From: Rhytidiadelphus loreus
Taxonomy: Eukaryota > Streptophyta > Bryopsida > Hypnales > Hylocomiaceae
Direction of reading: 5' to 3'
Assembly: GCA_947034895.1 (NCBI GenBank)
Contig: OX344764.1
Location: forward strand, 60,059,348-60,123,347
Length of the DNA stretch: 64,000 nucleotides
Shown here: positions 22,802 to 34,700 of the stretch, piece after piece
Position numbering within the stretch: the stretch's first letter is position 1
How the letters are laid out: each line of letters starts with the position of its first letter
Translations under genes and position numbers: made by a program
The notes under the pieces: model-generated
What the model saw: only the letters and a program-made list of their open reading frames with translations
Told to the model about the DNA's origin: nothing
Database searches by the model: none

Positions 22802-25771
22802 TGCTAAACCCTACGGAGACACTTCAACAACGTTGACAATTCAATCCAACACAAGAGATGAGGTAAAAAAGAACCAAACATTGGGGACTATATGAGTGCG
22901 CTTCTTCTTGGCCTTCTATTTGTGTACTCTTATGTATTCATTGTTCATCCAATACTATGCGCCGATTTTGTTGTTGTTCACATCATTATTACGATGATAC
23001 TGTAATTGTTATGAAAGCAATAATATCATTCTGGAGATTGAATTGAATTCATTATGTACATGACAATAGAACATAATCAAACCTCCCTCCACATTAGTGA
23101 TTAAGAGAATAATGTTTTACGAAGAATCAAAATTGACAGTGGATTGGAGATTTCTATCTACCATCTTCTCAATTAATGTGAATGCCTATTACACGGGCAA
23201 ATGAAAGGTACTCTTCACCTAAGTAGTTAGATACACATCCATAAAACTCCTGACCACATTTTAGGACATGACTTGTACATTTTTTTCTATTAACTTCGTA
23301 GAACTTGTTTGTAGTATATCAAGAGAAATTGGTTTAAATTTTCACAATTTCGGAATTACAATTATTGTAATTCATAGAACATCAAGTAGGTATAATTAAT
23401 GAGAGTCCATTTTTTTCTAATATAATTCGTTTGTTTTGAAATCATAGTGAGTTAAAAAGAACCCAATGAACTTGGACTGCCGCATTCAATTTTGGTACAA
23501 CATTGCAATCATTTCAACACACGACATTTTGAATTAGCATTGGGTTTTGGGATGGTAATCACTTGAATATGTAGGACTGGCCGTATACTTAATTTCTTGA
23601 TCTTCGTACCTGAATTATATCCCTAAAAACTGACAGAGCCCCCAATGTCAGGGCCTCTTTTCTGGATGTTATTTTGACGGCACACGAATTGGCCTACCAC
23701 ACGGAGGTACTATTAGAAACTATCTTCACGCATGTCATTATGGCCGGTTTCAATGTGACGGCTCTTCCTTGACCTACATGGTGAAACATATGAAGAGCCA
23801 CTTTTGTCCATTGCCCTCATTCTCTCGGTTTCACTTCCCTTTACATGTTGTTGAGAGCGTCAAGGTTTAGCCATTCTCTTCTCCCTTCATGCTTGTAGAC
23901 AGCGTTGATGTTGATTTGATTAGTTTGAAGCAAAAGAAGAGAAAGAGACGTGGGTCGTTGTACTTTTCATCTGCCAAGGCCTTGAGCCGATCTAGAATGA
24001 CAAGAGGAAGAGTGCCACCGAAGACTGCGGAGCCAGCACCTGTAGATCTGAGGAGAGTTCTTCGCTATGAACAAGGGAGTACTGCCGCAGCGGAGGATGC
24101 TCCTGCCGACGATGTTGGTGCAACTCAAGAGGCATCGAGGGACCACGTAAATTTACAGCGTGGTAGAAGGGCGGCGGACGTCTCAACTGTAAGCTACTTT
24201 GAGACTTATTTTCAAAGATCCATGAACCCTCTCCGTTTGACATTCATGAGAGGGCCTTGGATACAATGAATTTTGCAGCAAGTTTGATGGAGTCATTTCA
24301 TTTCCGTTGTTTCTTTGAGGATGCGAGTTATGAGGTTTGCATTAACTTTCGAACAAAGTTAGTGAATTTCCTGAGAGACTATTTCATGCGTATAGTTTGA
24401 ACTTGTAATCATCTATAGTGAATATTTATAGAACTTGAGCATCAAACTTATAGAGGTCCACAGAGCATTGAGATGTGCACTACAATAGTTTAGTTTTAGG
24501 GTGCCTTGTTGATTTCAATGAATAAAACCAATCATTCTACGTTCAAGGTTTAGGGTAATGGAGGCAGTTGAGTACATGGCTTGTTGAAATGCTTCTTTGT
24601 TTGTCTCTTTGTCATTTCGAGCTTCCAGTAAAGTTTTGTATGGGTTCACGGGCCAAGAAGTAGAACCAAGTGAACTACGTACGTGATAGCCTAATAGGTA
24701 GAGTTAATTTTGATTTTGAGTTAATTTTTGCTACAATAAGGGAAATACAAATCTAGTTCTGTGCTCAAATGAATTCACCTTCATTAGAATTTTGAAATCC
24801 AAAGAATTCAGCCCACATAGCTTTCAAATCCTTATAGTGTACATTTGAGGATAAGGGCAAATTTTCAGACCACTACACCTAAACTTTAAAAGTTTATTTC
24901 TAATTATATAAATTTTCAGAAAACATGAAACATCATGGATTAGATGCCGATTCCACTTGTCTTTAAAGGAAAATTCATTAAAAAATATTTTACAAAATTC
25001 CATCAACTCAATAATGAGTTCCAGCTTGCAAATGGACGATTTATGGCCCTGTCAACTACTGTTGGATGAGAGATTTCCACATTGCTTGAGGTAGGGGTAA
25101 ATGAATACAAAATCTGCGACGTGTGAGGAAGAGGCATCTTCTATATCTACGTGCTTGGCCTGCCTACATGATTTCCCGAGATCCCATGCAAGTCATGCAC
25201 GGCTAGATTGAAAATAAAATTTATAATCAAACGGCTGCAATGAACCGATCAACAAACTCGCAACGTTGTGAAAGTGATCGCCAAACGTGAGCAGCTGAAA
25301 GTGACTAGATTGAGTATCTGTCGAGGCAAATGGCTCTTATTTAAATGCATCACTACCAGTGATTCCATTTTCACATACCTTCAATTAGTAAGGGAGGCCG
25401 GATGTTGAACACCGCGGAGGTTTCCCAAAAATCCCCGCTAGTAAGCATCGGGGGAGATACCTTCTCGGAGAGTTGTGAACCGCACTTGCCCTTCTTACCG
25501 TCATGCAGGTTAAACACCCACGCGGCGCGTGTAACGCATCAGACCCCTAATCTAAGAATCCAGTCCTCTTAGTCTAAGCCAACCAATAATATCAAGATAA
25601 GAACCCCCCAAAAAATCCGGAGTGGAGGCAAGGGACCCATGAATTCTCCATCCTGAAATCCAGTCCGGCGAAGGTCTTGCTGCTGCAACCTCGAACCCTC
25701 ACCACAATGTCCTCCAACTTCTAACACCACCCATTTCCTCTCTCATTGCTCATCCGTCTGGGCAGGGAACC
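22802..25771. promoter_or_regulatory. Divergent intergenic region of the inner MULE
   Basis: About 3 kb separates the two divergent genes and must contain both promoters. The left 700 bp are AT-rich. The part near 25360-25740 is GC-richer and leads into the methylase-like gene. It contains one ORF described separately. No certain TATA box or operator could be picked. Confidence 0.4.
23889..24269 (+). CDS. Hypothetical small ORF between the two MULE genes
   Basis: The ORF of 126 codons has a basic patch KQKKRKRRG near the start, an Ala/Pro-rich middle and an RGRRAADVS motif. A good donor, ACT|GTAAGC, follows that motif near 24188, so the real exon may end there. The RGRRAADVS motif loosely resembles RARRGQDVS at the start of exon 2 of the methylase-like gene; this could be a duplicated or abandoned 5-prime exon. 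No domain is recognised. Confidence 0.3.
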   Translation: MLVDSVDVDLISLKQKKRKRRGSLYFSSAKALSRSRMTRGRVPPKTAEPAPVDLRRVLRYEQGSTAAAEDAPADDVGATQEASRDHVNLQRGRRAADVSTVSYFETYFQRSMNPLRLTFMRGPWIQ

Positions 25772-28700
25772 ATGATCCGGAACACCAGAAGCCACGGTCG
25801 CGGAGGATCGGAAGATCAAACTCCTCCCCCAACTCGCTCTCGAGCAATCCCACAGGTATCGATGAGATCCATTTGAATTTCTAGATCGATTTTGCGTGGC
25901 CACCGATTTCTAGTTCCTCACCTGTGTGGACATATTCGTGTATTGCATTTGGTTTTCTGCATGCTGGCTTGGTCTGGGTGGTCGGGCTGTGCTGTTGGCC
26001 GGGAGTCTCGGATCCCGGGTATGCCTGGAGCCCGCGAGGCATACTTAGAACCCGCCAGTTCAGTTTGTATATTTTTTTTGTTTGCGTCGTCATCCATCCA
26101 GTGAGGAGTTGCTGCCCTCGCGGCGGTGACTGAGCTCGCTGGGCCTCCACTTGCTGAGGATCGAGTGCCTCATGGCAGTGACTGAAGCTTGTTGAGCCTC
26201 CTCACTTGGTCGGCCAAGCTCCTGTGTTGCGTTTGGTTTTTCCGTTTTGGCTTGGTGTCGGGGGTCGCGCTGCCCTCGTGGCTGGGTGTCTCGGATCCGA
26301 GGCATGCTTGGAGCCCGCTTGCGGGACCTGGCCTTTTTTTTGGAAATTATATTTTTGAGGGGACGGGCTGGGCAGGAGCCACCACCAGCTCAGTTTGTAT
26401 ATTTTTTTTGTTTGCGTCGTCACCCCTCCAGTGAAGAGCTGCTGCCCTCGCGGCGGTGACTGAGCTCACTTGGCCTCCACTTGCTGAGGATCTAGTGCCC
26501 TCATGGCGGTGACTGAAGCTTGTTAAGCCTCCTCAATTGGTCGGCCAGCTCGTGAGTTGCGTTTGGTTTTTCCATTCTGGCTTGGTGTCGGGGGGTCGCG
26601 CTGCCCTCGTGGCTGGGTGTCTCGGATCCGAGGCATGCTTGGAGCCCGCTTGCGGGACCTGGCCTTTTCTTTTGAAATTATATTTTTGAGGGGACGGGCT
26701 GGGCAGGACCCACCACCAACTCAATTTGTATATTTTTTTTGTTTGTGTCGTCACCCCTCCAGTGAGGAGCTCCTACCCTCGCGGCGGTGACTGAGCTCGC
26801 TGGGCCTCCACTTGCTGAGGATCGAGTGCCCTCATGGCGGTGACTGAAGCTTGTTGAGCCTCCTCAATTGGTCGGCCAGCTCGTGAGTTGCGTTTGGTTT
26901 TTCCATTCTGGCTTGGTGTCGGGGGGTCGCGCTGCCCTCTTGGCTGGGTGTCTCGGATCCGAGGCATGCTTGGAGCCCGCTTGTGGGACCTAGCCTTCTT
27001 TTTTGAAATTATATTTTTGAAGGGACGGGCTGGGCAGGAGCCACCACCAACTCAGTTTGTATATTTTTTTTGTTTGCGTCGTCACCCCTCCAGTGAGGAG
27101 CTCCTGCCCTCGCGGCGGTGACTGAGCTCGCTGGGCATCCACTTGTTGAGGATCCAATGCCCTCATGGCGGTGACTGAAGCTTGTTGCGCCTCCTCAATT
27201 GGTCGGCCAGCTCGTGAGTTGCGTTTGGTTTTTCCATTCTGGCTTGGTGTCAGGGGGTCGCGCTGCCCTCTTGGCTGGGTGTCTCGGATCCGAGGCATGC
27301 TTGGAGCCCGCTTGCGGGACCTGGCCTTTTTTTTGGAAATTATATTTTTGAGGGGACGGACTGGGCAGGAGCCACCACCAGCTTAGTTTGTATATTTTTT
27401 TTCTTTGCGTCGTCACCCCTCCAGTGAAGAGCTGCTGCCCTCGCGGCGGTGACTGAGCTCACTAGGCCTCCACTTGTTGAGGATCGAGTGCCCTCATGGC
27501 GGTGACTGAAGCTTGTTGAGCCTCCTCAATTGGTCGGCCAGCTCGAGAGTTGCGTTTGGTTTTTCCGTTCTGGCTTGGTGTCGGGGGGTCGCGCTGCCCT
27601 CTTGGCTGGGTGTCTCGGATCCGAGGCATGCTTGGAGCTCGCTTGCGGGACCTGGCCTATTTTTTTGAAATTATATTTTTGAAGGGTCGGGCTGGGCAGG
27701 AGCCACCACCAACTCAGTTTGTATATTTTTTTTGTTTGCGTCGTCACCCCTCCAGTGAGGAGCTCCTGCCCTCGCGGCGGTGACTGAGCTCGCTGGGCCT
27801 CCACTTGCTGAGGATCGAGTGCCCTCATGGCGGTGACTGAAGCTTGTTGAGCCTCCTCAATTGGTTGGCCAGCTCGTGAGTTGCGTTTGGTTTTTCCATT
27901 CTGGCTTGGTGTCGGGGGGTCGCGTTGCCCTTGTGGCTGGGTGTCTCGGATCCGAGGCATGCTTGGAGCCAGCTTGCGGGACCTGGCCTTGTTTTTGGAA
28001 ATTATATTTTTGAAGGGACGGGCTGGGCAGGAGCCACCACCAACTCAATTTGTATATTTTTTTTGTTTGCGTCGTCACCCCTCCAGTGAGGAGCTCCTGC
28101 CCTCGTGGCGGTGACTGAGCTCGTTGGGCCTCCACTTGCTGAGGATCGAGTGCCCTCATGGCGGTGACTGAAGCTTGTTGAGCCTCCTCAATTGATTGGC
28201 CAGCTCGTGAGTTGCGTTTGGTTTTTCCGTTCTGGCTTGGTGTCGGGGGGTCGCGCTGCCTTCGTGGCTGGGTGTCTCGGATCCGAGGCATGCTTGGAGC
28301 CCGCTTGCGGGACCTGGCCTTTTTTTTGGAAATTATATTTTTGAAGGGACGGGCTGGGCAGGAGCCACCACCAACTCAGTTTGTATATTTTTTTTGTTTG
28401 CGTCGTCACCCCTCCAGTGAGGAGCTGCTGCCCTCGCGGCGGTGACTGAGCTCGCTGGGCCTCCACTTGCTGAGGATCGAGTGCCCTCATGGCGGTGACT
28501 GAAGCTTCTTGAGCCTCCTCAATTGGTCGGCCAGCTCGTGAGTTGCGTTTGGTTTTTCCATTCTGGCTTGGTGTCGGGGGGTCGCGCTGCCTTCGTGGCT
28601 GGGTGTCTCAGATCCGAGGCATGCTTGGAGCCCGCTTGCGGGACCTGGCCTTTTCTTTTGAAATTATATTTTTGAGGGGACGGGCTGGGCAGGAGCCACC

Positions 28701-31700
28701 ACCAACTCAATTTGTATATTTTTTTTGTTTGCGTCGTCACCCCTCCAGTGAGGAGCTCCTGCCCTCGTGGCGGTGACTGAGCTCGCTGGGCCTCCACTTG
28801 CTGAGGATCGAGTGCCCTCATGGCGGTGACTGAAGCTTGTTGAGCCTCCTCAATTGGTCGGCCAGCTCGTGAGTTGCGTTTGGTTTTTCCATTCTGGCTT
28901 GGTGTCGGGGGGTCGCGCTGCCCTCTTGGCTGGGTGTCTCGGATCCGAGGCATGCTTGGAGCCCGCTTGCGGGACCTGGCCTTTTTTTTGGAAATTATAT
29001 TTTTGAGGGGACGGACTGGGCAGGAGCCACCACCAGCTTAGTTTGTATATTTTTTTTCTTTGCGTCGTCACCCCTCCAGTGAAGAGCTGCTGCCCTCGCG
29101 GCGGTGACTGAGCTCGCTAGGCCTCCACTTGTTGAGGATCGAGTGCCCTCATGGCGGTGACTGAAGCTTGTTGAGCCTCCTCAATTGGTCGGCCAGCTCG
29201 AGAGTTGCGTTTGGTTTTTCCGTTCTGGCTTGGTGTCGGGGGGTCGCGCTGCCCTCTTGGCTGGGTGTCTCGGATCCGAGGCATGCTTGGAGCTCGCTTG
29301 CGGGACCTGGCCTATTTTTTTGAAATTATATTTTTGAAGGGTCGGGCTGGGCAGGAGCCACCACCAACTCAGTTTGTATATTTTTTTTGTTTGCGTCGTC
29401 ACCCCTCCAGTGAGGAGCTCCTGCCCTCGCGGCGGTGACTGAGCTCGCTGGGCCTCCACTTGCTGAGGATCGAGTGCCCTCATGGCGGTGACTGAAGCTT
29501 GTTGAGCCTCCTCAATTGGTTGGCCAGCTCGTGAGTTGCGTTTGGTTTTTCCATTCTGGCTTGGTGTCGGGGGGTCGCGTTGCCCTTGTGGCTGGGTGTC
29601 TCGAATCCGAGGCATGCTTGGAGCCCGCTTGCGGGACCTGGCCTTTTTTTTGGAAATTATATTTTTGAAGGGACGGGCTGGGCAGGAGCCACCACCAACT
29701 CAGTTTGTATATTTTTTTTGTTTGCATCGTCACCCCTCCAATGAGGAGCTACTGCCCTCGCGGCGGTGACTGAGCTCGCTGGGCCTCCACTTGTTGAGGA
29801 TCGAGTGCCCTCATGGCGGTGACTGAAGCTTGTTGCGCCTCCTCAATTGGTCGGCCAGCTCGTGAGTTGCGTTTGGTTTTTCCATTCTGGCTTGGTGTCG
29901 GGGGTCGCGCTGCCCTCGTGGCTGGGTGTCTCGGATCCGAGGCATGCTTGGAGCCGCTTGCGGGACCTGGCCTTTTTTTTTGAAATTATATTTTTGAGGG
30001 GACGGGCTGGGTAGGAGCCACCACCAGCTTAGTTTGTATATTTTTTTTGTTTGCGTCGTCACCCCTCCAGTGAGGAGCTGCTGCCCTCGCGGCGGTGACT
30101 GAGCTCGCTGGGCCTCCACTTGCTGAGGATCGAGTGCCCTCATGGCGGTGACTGAAGCTTGTTGAGCCTCCTCACTTGGTCGACCAAGCTCGTGAGTTGC
30201 GTTTGGTTTTTCCGTTCTGTCTTGGTGTCGGGGGGTCGCGCTGTCCTCTTAGCTGGGTGTCTCGGATCCGAGGCATGTTTGGAGCCCGCTTGTGGGACCT
30301 GGCCTTTTTTTTTGAAATTATATTTTTGAAGGGACGGGCTGGGCAGGAGCCACCACCAGCTCAGTTTGTATATTTTTTTTGTTTGCGTCGTCACCCCTCC
30401 AGTGAGGAAATGCTGCCCTCACGGCGGTGACATGCATTTGGTTTTCGCATTCTGGCTGGGGTCTTGGGGATCATGTTCACTGTTTGGCTGGGTGTCTTGG
30501 ATCCAAGGCATGTTTGGTTTGTCTGTTTTCTTCTTTTGTCAATGCTTCATTTTCACAGAGGGCAAGACGTGGTCAGGATGTATCTCGACCAACGCCAAAG
30601 CCTCCTCTTGTCCCAATCACTCATGAAGCAGGACCATCTCAGTCACTCACACCACTGGATGCAAACATGGAGGTGTCCAAAGATTCTGAAGAAGGAAAAG
30701 GTGCTGAAGACGAAGAAGTGGACGAAGATTTACTTGTAAGTTTTGATGATGTGATGGATGCAGCTGATCACGCCGTTGATGCGTTTGAGAGCTCTGTGCT
30801 AAGTCGAGTCAGTGACACACAAGCACGAAAGTGTACTCGTTACTATACGCCTGTATTAAAACGTAGACGTCTTGATTTGATCCTTAGTGGGGCTATAGAG
30901 AGACCGGTTGTATTCATGTCTGCCGAGAGTTCAGAGACAGAGTACACCTCAAACACGCACGTGTCCATCACCATTGACGGTCCATTGATGGAGGAGACAT
31001 GTGATTGTGCACATAGCACAATGTAGGGATTAGGAGAACCCATCTTCATTCACTTGAGCTCTGACTCAGAGGAAGATGTAGATATTGACTAATTCCATTG
31101 TATTGGATTTGTTTTGAGGATATATTGCTTGAGAGCATTTTGTATGGCCGACATACAATTTGAACATGAACCTTTGCCTTTGATGGTTTCATTCTTCTTT
31201 CATTCATTTATATATGGTTTACTGTTATGTTTTTATTTGTATGTTAGTGTGGATCTCCGAATGCATGTCCCTGGATATTGATTAATTTCATAATCTGAAC
31301 TTGCAGATGGATGGGACTCCCACAAACCTTTGGCCTGAAGAGACCATTCAAGAAACTCCAAACACCGAAGAGTCAAATCAACCTCCCATTGCAGGAGAAG
31401 CTGACGGGGAAGGGGAAGAAGACATCATGGAAGAAGACGAGGCCGATGATGTGTTGGAGGCAGACGACAAGGACTTCTTAGAAGATGATCTCCGACAATA
31501 CCATAAGGTGGACTCGGTGAACACCATTGCGTCGCTGAGGATGAAGCCGGATCACCTTTTCCGGCTCCAGATCCCGCTTTGTCGAATGGTGCCTATGCCC
31601 ATGGTGAGGCCGACACTCTCATGCGATATTGATTTTCTAGAACACGAATTCAGTAAGGGTTATCGAGATGGAGCGGCAGTTTTCTACGTTACCACGACGG

Positions 31701-34700
31701 ATGAGGCCGGAGAGAGCTCACAATTCACGGATGAAGAGATGGAGAAGTGGGATCCACTATGGAAGGAAAAGAATGACACCTTCAACGCTAGTGTGGACTC
31801 CGTGCCAGATCTGAGGTTCTTGAAGAACCTCAAGTTCTATGTTTGTGATGGTAATCACAGACTCATCTCGTGGACGAACTTCATCAACAAAAAACACTCC
31901 AAGGAGAGGGAGTGGCATTATGCAGTTGACTCGATTGTTCTTGATACAAAGGGCAAGATTGAGCTTGTCATGCATGTCATGCATGACATAAACAAGTAAG
32001 TATCTTGTTTACCTCATTAAACAATTCACCTTCAAATTGTTTTTATTGATTCAAAAATGTTGCCTTTTCTTAGGGAAAAACTTACTCAAAATTGTTTCTA
32101 TATTCTCCAGATCCACCGAAGACTCGCATGTGAAGACCAATTTGGTCCACACATTGTACAGGGTTCAAAAATATGGATGCCTACCCATTGAAAGGTTGAA
32201 AGAGATGTTGAGGCCATTTTATTGATTATATTTATTGAGGCCTTTTCTTACAAATATTGTCATACGTAATTTGCATATTACTTTTGCAGTAAGAGATTGC
32301 CCAGTCGGCTGATGCAACGGTTCGGAGGTACAATGAAACAACGGCGGAGGATGCTAAAACTCTAGAGGAACTTGCACATGCAATGAGGTCCGGAGCAAAT
32401 GAAAAGACCAGCAAACTCAATGTCAAAATGTCAAAGTTGGTTGCCGTGGCCCATCCAGCTAACAAGCCGGGTTTTCTTGTTGAGGTAAATTCCTAACCTT
32501 CATCTTGAAGGTTTGCCATTCGTATTTTTGTGACTTCAAATTTTAATTGACCTTCTTTTTATTTTTGTATAGATTGAGAAGCATTGGAGCTCCAATGAGG
32601 TCCCAGAGATGACTCTGGAAAAGCTTCAAATGGTGGCCACTTGCAATACCACAGCAGATCACAAAATCAAGTTCCTCAAGTGGTGGAACTCATCTACGCC
32701 ATCACGTGATGCCAGACACTTTCCGCCTAGGCCAGTATCGGAGACATTGCTCGGTCCATTCTTGAATCGTTGTGTTTGGTACGCTGGGGTAAGTGTACAT
32801 CTTTTTTCTTTTTCATTTTGATAGCCACCAGAAATTGGTATTCAATGAAATCTAGAATTTTAAAATTCTAGAATTGCACTACGTGTTCCAAGATTGCTAA
32901 TATGTATTTCCTTTTCACAGATTGAAGATGGAGTTGTGCAATACTTTGAGGAAGTTGTCAAACAGGACAACATCATCATCGACATGAACGTTCCATTGCA
33001 TCCAGAGACATTAACAGAATACTTGGAAGGCTGGAGGAGGAAAATATGGGATCAAGGGTTCTTGGCGCATCTGAGAGGAGCTAATTACTTCAAAAAAAGC
33101 GACAACTTCAACACGTATGAGGGCTCCCAACAAGCCGTGAAGAGGGTGCTTTTCCGGTATGTCGGGAATATGTGATTTTAAAATGTGATTTTGTGGGGAT
33201 AAGAATCATTATGCTGAAGAAGAAAAACTGTTAGAAACTGAGGAAGGTAACAATGTAGAGGGTCCATGGGCAACCTCTAGAACATGCCTCGGATCCGAAG
33301 CAAGTTCTAAAAGTGGAAGAGGGACCCCCATTTTGGCCCCTCAAAGTTGTAGAATAAAAGTCTTTGACCTCAGATTATGTTGATACGTTAGAATCCTTGA
33401 TTTGTGGTTGAAGTACATGGTCTTTATTTTATCTTTTGCCATACTTGATTTTCTTAGTTCTTCTTTAATGTTTTTGAAAACTCACGGTGCAGATATTTCA
33501 AGTTTGAACTTGAAGGAAAAGGAGCAATCCAAAGGGCAGACCTTCTTCCATTTCTTTCGGTGTTTCTAGATCGCACTTCAGCCAGTTGCATGTACACGCC
33601 GAATCAACTCCGAACGTTCACCACCGCTCATCTCAATGGCGGTGGATGGTACATTGACTGCCCCATTTCGTACACGCATCCGTTGGAGGTAGAACTCCGA
33701 AATTCATTGGAGGGCATCGGAGCAGTTGATCTAAATGTGGACGAGTTTGCAAGCCTTACCGAGGATCAAAGAAAGAAGGCAATTGCCAAGAGGGACCAAG
33801 CTGACAAAAAGAAGGCGGCACGTCTCCAAATGGCTTTGGAGAACAAGCAGAAGAAGGAGACAGAACGTCTGGCAAAGCTAGAGGAGAAGGAGAAGGAGAA
33901 GCAACTAGAGAAGGAGGAGAAAGCAAAGGCAAAGGGGAAAAAACCCAAAGATGGTGATACCGGCATACCAGCATCATCAGCAGTCGATCAGAGCTCGCAG
34001 TTGGTGGAGGGAACTCAGAGCGGGATGAAGAGGAAGGCCGTTCTTGCAGAGTGGACGGAGGAGATGGTGACGCAAGGTACACAAGTTGTCGTACTAGACG
34101 ATGATGATGTGAAATCGAAGGAGTTGATTTTGAACGTGTCAATTGTTGACATCATGGACAATTTGGGGAATGCAGCACCAAATTGCTATACTGAAGTCAT
34201 GGACTTCATTGAAAAAGTAAGCCTAAACTTCAAGTTCAATTTATAACTTCAAATTTTATTTGGAAGCAAGTTGTTTGAGTTTGAGTTTTCTAATAACATG
34301 AACAATCACTTGATTGTAGATGAATGCAGGAAAAGCCCGGTCATTTGACGGTAGGGTCAGCCGGGAGCCTTTGGTGGATCTCATTATTTTTGACTGCCAA
34401 GAAAACCTCCCCGTGCCACTCATCTCTGACAAGCACGTTCCGCCATGGAACTCGGACCCAACCTGTGCGGGAATGCAAAATGCATTTCACTTTGCCGAGG
34501 AAAACTTACAGGACAATGGCTGTATTCTTGTATTTCACTCGTACAGCCTTCAGTCGTGCCGTATGTTTGCAGGATTACGGAATGTTTTCAAGAAATTGGT
34601 GATGAAGAAGGAGTGGTTGGCATTCAACCAGTTGGACCTAGCATCGGGTATTAATCCTGGACAAACGGTAAGTTTGTCTAAATTTGCAGTATTAATGTCA

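Noticed and set aside
25881..30430. Many ORFs of 60-144 codons on both strands, looking like a repeat protein family
   Set aside because: They recur because the DNA repeats every 331 bp. 331 is not a multiple of three, so no frame can run through the array, and the region is bounded by a good donor (25855) and acceptor (30559).
25960..30530. CRISPR-like repeat array
   Set aside because: Units are 331 bp, contiguous and without unique spacers, in a plant nuclear context.
33756..34142. Minus-strand Ser/Pro-rich ORF
   Set aside because: Shadow of the Lys/Glu coiled-coil exon on the plus strand.
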